From: an uncultured Synechococcaceae cyanobacterium
Lineage (GTDB): Bacteria; Cyanobacteriota; Cyanobacteriia; PCC-6307; Cyanobiaceae
Length of the DNA: 17,450 nucleotides
Direction of reading: 5' to 3'
NCBI GenBank assembly: GCA_902538695.1
Contig: CACBGC010000015.1
Span: 1-17,450 of the forward strand
In this document: one piece after another, positions 1-6,944 of the stretch
Position numbering within the stretch: the first letter of the stretch is position 1
Layout: every line of letters starts with the position of its first letter
The notes under the pieces: model-generated
The model's input: the letters and a program-made list of their open reading frames with translations, nothing else
Told to the model about the DNA's origin: nothing
The model's database searches: none
Translations under genes and position numbers: made by a program

Positions 1-1023
1 GCTGGATCACAGAAAAATGTAATTGAATTAGCTTGGATAAAAAATGTAAGAGTAACTATACCGAGAGTAATCGTAACATTATCATTACCATCGTTTGCAA
101 ATTCTCAGAGAGATAGAATTGTGCAAGAGGTTAGAAGTAAACTTCTGGATTTTGAAGATATTGATGATGTTCAAATAGAGATAGATAATAATCCTTCCAA
201 AACAGAATCTCAAAATCAAAGTAATGCTCCTGAGTTGCAGAAGATTGATGGTATTCGGCATATCATAGCTGTTAGCAGTGGTAAAGGTGGCGTTGGGAAA
301 AGTACCATTGCAGTTAATCTCGCTTGTTCTCTAGCTAAATTAGGCTTGAAAACTGGTTTGCTGGATGCGGATATATATGGACCTAATACTCCCTCAATGA
401 TGGGAGTTGCCGAACAGAATCCAAAGGTTACAGGAGGAAGTGGCAGTGATCAAAGATTAATACCGATAAATAAATATGGAATTTCATTGGTATCAATGGG
501 TTTCCTCATAGAAGAAGGTCAGCCAGTTATATGGAGAGGACCAATGCTTAATAGTATCATCAGACAATTTTTGTACCAAGTTAAATGGAATAATCTTGAT
601 TTTTTGGTTATTGATTTGCCTCCAGGAACAGGAGACGCTCAAATATCCCTCTCTCAATCTGTGCCTATTTCTGGAGCTATAGTTGTTACTACTCCTCAAC
701 AAGTATCTTTGCAAGATGCAAGGAGGGGATTAGCGATGTTTAAACAACTCGGAGTACCTTTACTTGGAATTGTAGAAAATATGTCAGTATTTATTCCGCC
801 AGATATGCCAGGTAAAAAATATGAAATTTTTGGTAAAGGTGGTGGACAAACATTAGCTAGCGAAAATGACTTACCATTATTAGCTAAAATTCCTATTGAA
901 ATCCCTCTCGTTGATGATAGTAATAAAGGTATACCAATCTCAATTAGCCAGCCCAATAAAGAAAGTTCTGTCGTATTTTGTAATTTAGCTCAATTAATTA
1001 AGAATCAATTTATTAATGCTTAA
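1..1023 (+). CDS. mrp: Mrp/ApbC-family P-loop ATPase, Fe-S carrier or assembly factor (5' end outside window)
   Basis: The frame is open from base 1, so the gene begins upstream; a GTG at 121 is internal and not the start. The first 60 or so codons match the C-terminal part of a MIP18/DUF59 domain. Next comes the ParA/MinD-like ATPase with the deviant Walker A SSGKGGVGKS at window codons 92-101, DADIYGPNTPS and WRGPM. These blocks, in this order, are typical of Mrp/Ind1/Nbp35 proteins, which bind and transfer Fe-S clusters in the cytosol. The CxxC cluster-binding motif normally found after ENMS is absent: the sequence reads ENMSVFIPPDMPGKK (codons 259-273), and only two cysteines remain in the visible part. 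Plastid HCF101 also lacks this CxxC. The stop is three bases from the rodA ATG, suggesting co-transcription. The family is sure; cluster binding is inferred. Confidence 0.93.
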   Translation, partial: AGSQKNVIELAWIKNVRVTIPRVIVTLSLPSFANSQRDRIVQEVRSKLLDFEDIDDVQIEIDNNPSKTESQNQSNAPELQKIDGIRHIIAVSSGKGGVGKSTIAVNLACSLAKLGLKTGLLDADIYGPNTPSMMGVAEQNPKVTGGSGSDQRLIPINKYGISLVSMGFLIEEGQPVIWRGPMLNSIIRQFLYQVKWNNLDFLVIDLPPGTGDAQISLSQSVPISGAIVVTTPQQVSLQDARRGLAMFKQLGVPLLGIVENMSVFIPPDMPGKKYEIFGKGGGQTLASENDLPLLAKIPIEIPLVDDSNKGIPISISQPNKESSVVFCNLAQLIKNQFINA

Positions 1024-1026
1024 TTG

Positions 1027-2295
1027 ATGTTTAAGAGAATTGCTTTATTAAATAACAGAGGATTTTTACAAAAAAAAGATAAATTTAATAGAGGTTTTTT
1101 ATTTTCTCCGCTACTAATTATTCCCCTGTTTTTAGTTATTATCTCGGGTTTTTTGATAAAAAGTATTCAAGGTGATTTTTTAGTATCGAACTATTTAAGT
1201 CATATCTTAACTGGTTTTTTTGGTTATTTCTTAGCATTTTTTATTTCTTATATACCTTTAGAAAGACTTAGAAAGTATTTGGTTCCATTTTATTTTTGTA
1301 CTTTAATATCCTTATTACTTATTTATTTTTTTGGGATTTCAGTTTCTGGAGCTCAAAGATGGCTAAACTTGGGCATCTTTTCTTTTCAGCCTTCAGAAGT
1401 AGCTAAACTTAGTACTGTATTAACTCTTGCTTTAGTACTCGACAAAAAAATAATCCTAACAATAAGAGATTTAGTGTTGCCCTTATTAGTAGTAGTTGTT
1501 CCTTGGTTATTAATTTTCTTTCAACCGGACTTAGGTACCTCTTTAGTTTTAATTGTTTTGACAGGTGTAATGCTCTATTGGTCTCAAATGCCTATAGAGT
1601 GGATTTTGATATTAGTGTTTTGTTTTATTACATCAATACTATATCTAACCATACCAACTCTTCTTATTTTCTGGATTCCAGTTATAGGATATCTTGCTTA
1701 TAGATCTTCAAAAAAGAAAATTATTTTTTCTGCTCTCGCTATTTCGTTCCATTTATTAGTGGCAAAATTTACACCAATTTTGTGGCAATATGGCTTAAAA
1801 GAATATCAAAAAGATAGATTAGTTTTATTTTTAGATCCAAGTAGAGATCCATTAGGTGGCGGATATCATTTAATACAGAGTAAAATTGCAATTGGTTCTG
1901 GAGGATTATTTGGGACTGGTTTGCTACAAGGTAAGCTGACTAATTTGCAATTTATACCTGAACAACATACTGATTTTATATTCAGTGCTTTAGGGGAAGA
2001 ATTAGGTTTTTTGGGGAGCGCTATAGTTTTATTTTTGTTCTTTTTTTTGATTAAAAAACTTATTAATATTGCAACAATTGCTAGGACTAACTTTGAATCT
2101 CTAGTTGTTATTGGAATAGCCTCAACTTTTTTATTTCAAATAATTATTAACTTATTTATGACTATTGGATTAGGACCAGTTACTGGGATTCCCCTCCCTT
2201 TTATGAGCTATGGCCGAACGTCATTAGTGACTAATTTTATATCCATTGGATTTGTTTTATCTATATTAAAACGCTCTAGATCACTAAGAAGTTGA
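1027..2295 (+). CDS. rodA: RodA/FtsW/SpoVE (SEDS) peptidoglycan glycosyltransferase, probably RodA
   Basis: A 422-residue polytopic inner-membrane protein that polymerises lipid II into glycan strands, in the elongation complex if it is RodA. SEDS signatures are visible: GAQRWLNLG near residues 108-116, FQPSEVAKL, FQPDLGTSL, DPLGGGYHLIQSKIAIGSGG, and FIPEQHTDFIF with the conserved Asp at about 316, followed by GEELGFLGS. The C-terminal signature reads GIPLPFMSYGRTSL, where most family members have SYGGTS or SYGGSS; the Arg is at about 397. I chose ATG 1027 rather than the TTG just before it. The gene follows mrp after three bases and its TGA overlaps the ATG of the kinase by one base (TGATG), so the three are probably translated from one mRNA. 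RodA is preferred over FtsW from overall similarity, with less certainty than the family. Confidence 0.93.
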   Translation: MFKRIALLNNRGFLQKKDKFNRGFLFSPLLIIPLFLVIISGFLIKSIQGDFLVSNYLSHILTGFFGYFLAFFISYIPLERLRKYLVPFYFCTLISLLLIYFFGISVSGAQRWLNLGIFSFQPSEVAKLSTVLTLALVLDKKIILTIRDLVLPLLVVVVPWLLIFFQPDLGTSLVLIVLTGVMLYWSQMPIEWILILVFCFITSILYLTIPTLLIFWIPVIGYLAYRSSKKKIIFSALAISFHLLVAKFTPILWQYGLKEYQKDRLVLFLDPSRDPLGGGYHLIQSKIAIGSGGLFGTGLLQGKLTNLQFIPEQHTDFIFSALGEELGFLGSAIVLFLFFFLIKKLINIATIARTNFESLVVIGIASTFLFQIIINLFMTIGLGPVTGIPLPFMSYGRTSLVTNFISIGFVLSILKRSRSLRS

Positions 2296-3659
2296 TGAAA
2301 TCACAAATAACCATAAAACAAATTCAAGAGCTTTTGATTAAAGAAGTTAAATCCATATATGTGGATGATGATACATCAAGAAGAATGTGGTGGGCTTCTT
2401 TAGAAGTTATTCAAAAAGATTTCCTTTCTCAGAATTATAAACAGGGGGGGATATGGGTTGCCTCGCCTTTGCCAGCTTTTAATGATAAAAAATTTTTAAA
2501 TCAACTTCATGGATGGCTTTGGTCACCTGAGGGGTTTCCATATTTTCAAAATGATAATGCAGGTTTTTTACCAGTCAATAATTCAGAAAAGATAAAAAAA
2601 GATTTCGATTTAGTTAGAAATTATAAAGTCTTAAATCTTAGTCAAGAAGATGGCTATGAACCTTTTTTGATGATAATCACTCCAAATTTTCAATGCGTAT
2701 TATCAATTGTAGGAGAAAAAGATAAGAAAATTCTATTAATGAAGTGTGATGAAGAGAGCCTTAAACTTTCAATTGAATTAATGCATGCAAAATTAAATCA
2801 AGATAATTATGAGGAAGGAGTAAAATTTCGCAATGCAATCAATAATTTAGGTAATCTTAATATTAATAATCAATTTGAAAAATTATTTTGGCCAATATTA
2901 TCGGCAAAATTAGCAAATATTACGCCAAATCACAACATACAGAATTTTGTGAAAAATGATGAAAAAAATGTGCAAATAACTGAAGCAAAATTATTACGTG
3001 CAATTTCTCATGAAGTAAGAACTCCTTTGGCAACAATAAGAACCTTAATAAGTTCTACTTTAAAAAAATATAAAATGGATGAATCAATGAGAAATCGTTT
3101 AATTCAAATAGATAATGAATGTAATGAACAAATTGATAGGTTTGGTTTAATCTTTAATGCAGCAGAATTAGTTGGTAATGAAATGCCATCATTAAATAAC
3201 TTGGCGAAAATTAATTTAGCTGAAATCTTTAAAAAGCTTACTCCTCTATGGAATAAACAATTAAACCGACGTGGTATTTCATTGAAGATAGATATACCCA
3301 AACAACTTCCACAAATTTTGAGTGATTCTGAAAAATTAGAATTAATGTTAAGAGGATTAATTGATAAAAATACTAGAGGATTAAAAGAAGGTAGTACATT
3401 AATTTTAGAATTAAGACCAGCTGGTCAAAAACTCAAACTCCAACTCAAAGTACAAAAATTAGATAATAATCAAAAAGAAATTCTAAAAAAAGATAACGGT
3501 TCTGATATTGGTCCTGTTTTAAATTGGAACCCTCAAACTGGAAGTTTACAACTTAGTCAAAATGCTACTCAAAAGTTGTTAGCTAGTTTAGGAGGGCATG
3601 TCACACAAAGACGTGATACTGGCTTGACAGTATTTTTCCCGATTTCAGATTCAAAATAA
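2295..3659 (+). CDS. Sensor histidine kinase-like protein with degenerate ATP-binding domain
   Basis: A 454-residue soluble protein with no membrane segment. Residues 1 to about 170 form an input region I do not recognise, rich in Trp near the start. The HisKA H-box is clear at ISHEVRTPLATIRTL, with the phospho-acceptor at His239, followed by a long dimerisation helix. After it a HATPase-like region can be placed by SDSEKLELMLRGLI and by the C-terminal LGGHVTQRRDTGLTVFFPI, but neither the N-box asparagines (GLIDKNTRG instead) nor a DxGxG G1 box nor a GxGLG G2 box can be found. The protein may therefore be a phospho-acceptor or scaffold without kinase activity, or a very divergent kinase. It overlaps rodA by one base and lies directly upstream of psaD. 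A G7 run occurs at 2444-2450. No response regulator is present in the window. The start is ATG; a TTG lies one codon upstream. Confidence 0.85.
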   Translation: MKSQITIKQIQELLIKEVKSIYVDDDTSRRMWWASLEVIQKDFLSQNYKQGGIWVASPLPAFNDKKFLNQLHGWLWSPEGFPYFQNDNAGFLPVNNSEKIKKDFDLVRNYKVLNLSQEDGYEPFLMIITPNFQCVLSIVGEKDKKILLMKCDEESLKLSIELMHAKLNQDNYEEGVKFRNAINNLGNLNINNQFEKLFWPILSAKLANITPNHNIQNFVKNDEKNVQITEAKLLRAISHEVRTPLATIRTLISSTLKKYKMDESMRNRLIQIDNECNEQIDRFGLIFNAAELVGNEMPSLNNLAKINLAEIFKKLTPLWNKQLNRRGISLKIDIPKQLPQILSDSEKLELMLRGLIDKNTRGLKEGSTLILELRPAGQKLKLQLKVQKLDNNQKEILKKDNGSDIGPVLNWNPQTGSLQLSQNATQKLLASLGGHVTQRRDTGLTVFFPISDSK

Positions 3660-3769
3660 AATCATAAACAAGTTTTCCATATATTAAATAATGTAGAAAA
3701 TTTCCTGTTAATTTTAATTTTGCAAAATATGAATGCTAGTTTCTTATTAGAAATAACTCAAAATCTAGG
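3660..3769 (+). promoter_or_regulatory. psaD leader and probable promoter region
   Basis: This is a 110-base AT-rich spacer between the kinase stop and psaD. It is long for this compact region, so psaD is probably transcribed from here. The best match to sigma-70 elements is TTGCAA at 3720-3725 with TATTAG at 3745-3750 (19-base spacing), which is weak. No hairpin terminator for the upstream operon is evident, so read-through into psaD is possible. Confidence 0.35.
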
Positions 3770-4192
3770 ATGACTGAAACTTTAGTTGGTCAATTTCCAA
3801 AGCATATAGGAAGTACTGGGGGTTTATTAAACTCAGCAGAAACCGAAGAAAAATATGCAATTGTATGGAAAAGTTCCAAGGAACAAGCATTTGAATTGCC
3901 CACTGGTGGAGCGGCTATAATGCATGAAGGTGATAATTTAATGTACTTTGCAAGAAAAGAACAATGCCTTGCATTAGGGACACAATTAAGAGCCTTCAAA
4001 CCAAGAATTGAAGATTTTAAAATCTACCGAATTTTCCCAGGTGGTGACATTGAATTTTTACACCCTAAAGATGGTGTGTTCTCTGAAAAAGTAAATGAAG
4101 GCAGAGAGAAAGTAGGTCATAATCCTAGAAGAATAGGTGAGAATCCTAATCCAGCTGGTTTGAAATTTACAACTAAGAATACTTTTGATTAA
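3770..4192 (+). CDS. psaD: Photosystem I reaction centre subunit II (PsaD)
   Basis: A 140-residue extrinsic stromal (cytoplasmic-side) subunit of photosystem I that docks ferredoxin and stabilises PsaC and PsaE. The whole sequence matches cyanobacterial PsaD: LVGQFPKHIGSTGGLL at the N-terminus, YAIVWKSSKEQAFELPTGGA, the basic stretch around REKVGHNPRRIGENPNP and the tail GLKFTTKNTF. Length is normal for cyanobacteria and the start is unambiguous. There is no signal peptide or membrane segment, as expected. An AGGATG at the start places AGG too close to serve as a usual ribosome-binding site. The gene stands alone between two operons and probably has its own strong promoter. Confidence 0.98.
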   Translation: MTETLVGQFPKHIGSTGGLLNSAETEEKYAIVWKSSKEQAFELPTGGAAIMHEGDNLMYFARKEQCLALGTQLRAFKPRIEDFKIYRIFPGGDIEFLHPKDGVFSEKVNEGREKVGHNPRRIGENPNPAGLKFTTKNTFD

Positions 4193-4203
4193 CTTCCTTA
4201 AAG

Positions 4204-4232
4204 TTGATATAAAAGAAGAAAATAATTATAAT
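4204..4232 (+). promoter_or_regulatory. sigma-70 promoter of trpE-gshA
   Basis: TTGATA (4204-4209, 5/6 match to TTGACA), a 17-base spacer, then a perfect TATAAT (4227-4232). Transcription would start near 4239-4241, leaving a leader of only about 12 bases, too short for a trp leader peptide and attenuator. It is the best promoter match I found in this window. Confidence 0.75.
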
Positions 4233-4251
4233 TTGGGCTGACATTATTAAT

Positions 4252-5772
4252 ATGATCAGCTCACAAAAAGATAATTTTTTAAAGGCTTACAAAGAAGGTA
4301 AAAATTTTATACCTATCGTTGAAACTTGGCCAGCAGATTTAGAAACTCCATTATCGACTTGGTTAAAATTATCTTCAAAAGATGCCCATGGTGTTTTTCT
4401 TGAATCTGTTGAAGGAGGGGAGAATTTGGGTAGGTGGAGTATTGTTGCAACTAAACCTCTTTGGGAAGCCGTTTGTTATGGAGAAGAAATAGTTAAGACT
4501 TGGAATAATGGTAAAACTGAAACACATAAAGGCGATCCTTTTGATATTTTGAGAAGTTGGACAAACGAATATAATTCCACCATGCTTGATGACTTACCAT
4601 CAATTGGGCAGTTATATGGCTCTTGGGGTTATGAATTAATAAATCGAATAGAACCAAGCGTTCCAATAAATGAAACACTAGAAAATAATATCCCTCATGG
4701 TTCCTGGATGTTTTTTGATCAGTTAGTTGTTTTTGATCAAATAAAAAGATGTATTACTGCAGTGGTTTATGCAGATACAACTTCTTCAAAAGAGTGCGCA
4801 ATTGAAGAGTTGTATCTAAACTCAATTTCTAAAATCAAGAGAACTAGAAATTTAATGAGAGTTCCTCTAAAAGAAAATGAGTTTTTAGATTGGAATGAAA
4901 ATGAGAATTTGAATTTAGATCTAGAAAGTAATTGGGAGAAAAAAGATTTTGAGGATGCAGTTCTCTCTGCAAAAGAATACATAAGAAAGGGAGATATATT
5001 CCAAATAGTTATTAGTCAGAGATTCCAAACTCAAGTCAAGAATGATCCCTTTAATTTATATAGAAGTTTGAGGATGGTTAATCCATCTCCGTACATGTCA
5101 TTTTTTGATTTTGGCTCATGGTATCTGATAGGTTCAAGTCCTGAAGTAATGGTTAAAGCAGAAAAAAATAAAAATAGCCAGATTGTTGCGAGCTTAAGAC
5201 CAATAGCTGGCACTAGACCAAGAGGTATTGATAATCAGCAAGACTTGGAATTAGAAAAGGAATTATTAAAAGATCCAAAAGAAATAGCTGAGCATGTAAT
5301 GCTAATTGATCTTGGGAGAAATGATCTTGGAAGAGTTTGTGAAATTGGTACTGTAAAGGTCAAGGATTTAATGGTTATTGAAAAATATTCACATGTTATG
5401 CATATAGTTAGTGAAGTAGAGGGGATCTTAAAAAACAATGCTGATGTATGGGATTTGCTAAAAGCATCTTTCCCCGCTGGGACAGTAACTGGTGCGCCAA
5501 AAATAAGAGCTATGCAATTGATTAAGCACTTTGAAAAAGATGCTAGAGGAGCTTATGCTGGTGTTTACGGATCTATTGATATTAATGGTGCATTAAATAC
5601 GGCAATTACAATAAGAACCATGATAGTGAAATCCACAAGAGATGGGAAATATGATGTTTCAGTGCAAGCAGGAGCTGGAATAGTTGCTGATTCTGTTCCT
5701 GAAAATGAATATCAAGAGACAATAAATAAAGCAAAGGGGATACTAAAAGCATTAGCTTGTTTGGATAAATAA
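4252..5772 (+). CDS. trpE: Anthranilate synthase component I
   Basis: A 506-residue chorismate-utilising enzyme that makes anthranilate from chorismate with ammonia supplied by TrpG, the first step of tryptophan synthesis in the cytosol. Motifs in order: FLES (residues 49-52) followed by GRWSIVATKP; NPSPYMSFF from Asn277; SLRPIAGTRPRG; EIAEHVMLIDLGRNDLGR (about 344-361); GTVTGAPKIRAM (410-421); and QAGAGIVADSVPE near the end. LES and NPSPYM form the tryptophan feedback pocket in characterised TrpE, so feedback inhibition is likely retained. No fused glutaminase domain is present and trpG is not in the window. PabB is the main alternative; the feedback motifs and overall match favour TrpE. The stop abuts the gshA start directly. 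Confidence 0.95.
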   Translation: MISSQKDNFLKAYKEGKNFIPIVETWPADLETPLSTWLKLSSKDAHGVFLESVEGGENLGRWSIVATKPLWEAVCYGEEIVKTWNNGKTETHKGDPFDILRSWTNEYNSTMLDDLPSIGQLYGSWGYELINRIEPSVPINETLENNIPHGSWMFFDQLVVFDQIKRCITAVVYADTTSSKECAIEELYLNSISKIKRTRNLMRVPLKENEFLDWNENENLNLDLESNWEKKDFEDAVLSAKEYIRKGDIFQIVISQRFQTQVKNDPFNLYRSLRMVNPSPYMSFFDFGSWYLIGSSPEVMVKAEKNKNSQIVASLRPIAGTRPRGIDNQQDLELEKELLKDPKEIAEHVMLIDLGRNDLGRVCEIGTVKVKDLMVIEKYSHVMHIVSEVEGILKNNADVWDLLKASFPAGTVTGAPKIRAMQLIKHFEKDARGAYAGVYGSIDINGALNTAITIRTMIVKSTRDGKYDVSVQAGAGIVADSVPENEYQETINKAKGILKALACLDK

Positions 5773-6891
5773 ATGAATCAAAATAATCTTTATAAGGGTT
5801 TTGAGGTGGAACTTTTTACAGGCTCTTTAAATTCTCATATTGGTGTTTCTGCTGAAATTGAGAAAAAATTTCCTGATTTCGTAAAAGAGCCAGATAACAG
5901 AAATGTTGAATATATAACAACACCTGAAAAAGACTATTGTTCTCTTTATGAGAAATTAATAACTCCAAGAAAAAAGTTAAGACAATGGCTAAACAAAAAA
6001 GAGTTAACAATAATTCCTTCATCCACTCTTTGTTTTAAACACGATATTCAATTTCAAAGATCTGATATTGAAAATGTTTATCATCAATTTATTCAAGATA
6101 ATTATGGAATATCTATTGCAACTTCAAGTGTTCATATAAACATTGGAATAGATGATTTAGATAAGCTTTTTACAGCTATTAGGCTAATAAGATCTGAGGC
6201 GGCTTTATATCTATCCTTAAGCGCTAGTTCACCATTTTTAAATAATAAAATTACCGAGAATCACTCTCAGAGATGGATCCAGTTTCCTAAAACACCAATT
6301 AGAGTTCCTTTTTTTGCGAATCATAATTCTTATATTGATTGGATCGAGGAAAATATATCTAATAAAAACATGCAAAATATTAGGCATTTTTGGTCTTCAA
6401 TCCGACCAAATGGTCCCCAAAGACCTTTAATACTTGATCGTTTGGAATTAAGAATTTGTGATTTTGTTCACGATATTAATCTGCTTTTAGGGATAACGGC
6501 AATGATAGAACTAAGAATTTTAAATCTTTTCGAAAATATAAATTCCTTAGATCCTTTGAGTGCCAGTATTTTTTCTATGGATGAATTATCAGAAATATGT
6601 GACCAAAATGAAATAAATGCTGCTAAAGATAGTCTGAATTCAGAATTAATTCACTGGCAAGATGGTAAAAAAGTTATTTGTAGAGAGTGGATTCAAAACT
6701 TATTATCAGATTTGTCATCCACAGCAGAAAATTTTGGCATGAAAGATCTTTTGAATCCTATCTATAAAGTTCTTGAAGAGGGTAATCAATCTATGAAATG
6801 GATAAATCAATATGAAAAAGGTCTTTCTATTGAGCAAATAATGAAAATTGCAATCGAAGATATGATTAGGGGTGAAGGCGAGAATGTTTGA
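5773..6891 (+). CDS. gshA: Glutamate-cysteine ligase, cyanobacterial GCS2-type
   Basis: A 372-residue ATP-dependent ligase that joins glutamate and cysteine to gamma-glutamylcysteine, the first and limiting step of glutathione synthesis. Recognisable blocks are YKGFEVELF near the start (metal and substrate carboxylates), EPDNRNVEYITTPE, SSVHINIG around 117-124, the arginine-rich RPNGPQRPLILDRLELRICD, and a helical C-terminal half. This matches the cyanobacterial GshA group, which is distinct from the proteobacterial GshA. The ATG follows the trpE TAA with no spacer, so translation is probably coupled and expression shared. No ribosome-binding site is visible. There is no obvious pathway link between tryptophan and glutathione; the arrangement may simply reflect genome compaction. 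Confidence 0.93.
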   Translation: MNQNNLYKGFEVELFTGSLNSHIGVSAEIEKKFPDFVKEPDNRNVEYITTPEKDYCSLYEKLITPRKKLRQWLNKKELTIIPSSTLCFKHDIQFQRSDIENVYHQFIQDNYGISIATSSVHINIGIDDLDKLFTAIRLIRSEAALYLSLSASSPFLNNKITENHSQRWIQFPKTPIRVPFFANHNSYIDWIEENISNKNMQNIRHFWSSIRPNGPQRPLILDRLELRICDFVHDINLLLGITAMIELRILNLFENINSLDPLSASIFSMDELSEICDQNEINAAKDSLNSELIHWQDGKKVICREWIQNLLSDLSSTAENFGMKDLLNPIYKVLEEGNQSMKWINQYEKGLSIEQIMKIAIEDMIRGEGENV

Positions 6892-6907
6892 TTATTTAAA
6901 TAAATAT

Positions 6908-6938
6908 TTGATCTGAATATTTTCACTTGTGACATAAT
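6908..6938 (+). promoter_or_regulatory. Possible promoter of ppc
   Basis: TTGATC (6908-6913, 4/6) and CATAAT (6933-6938, 5/6) are separated by 19 bases in the 53-base spacer between gshA and ppc. Spacing is slightly long. An AT-only inverted repeat of 7 bases (6902-6908 and 6916-6922, 7-base loop) overlaps it. The leader to the ATG would be extremely short, so the true start of transcription may differ. Confidence 0.35.
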
Positions 6939-6944
6939 GTTTAT

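Noticed and set aside
493..956. Two antisense ORFs opposite mrp
   Set aside because: Overlapping shadows of a conserved gene, with no recognisable domain and no promoter or spacing support.
121..1023. GTG 121 as the start of mrp
   Set aside because: The frame is open back to base 1 and the upstream codons match the MIP18/DUF59 domain, so the start lies outside the window.
4191..4205. AACTT-CCTTA-AAGTT hairpin after psaD as a terminator
   Set aside because: A five-pair AT-rich stem with no T-run after it; it also overlaps the -35 of trpE, so it is too weak to call.
6892..6922. AT-only inverted repeats between gshA and ppc
   Set aside because: Arms consist only of A and T and are expected by chance at this base composition; no T-tail follows.
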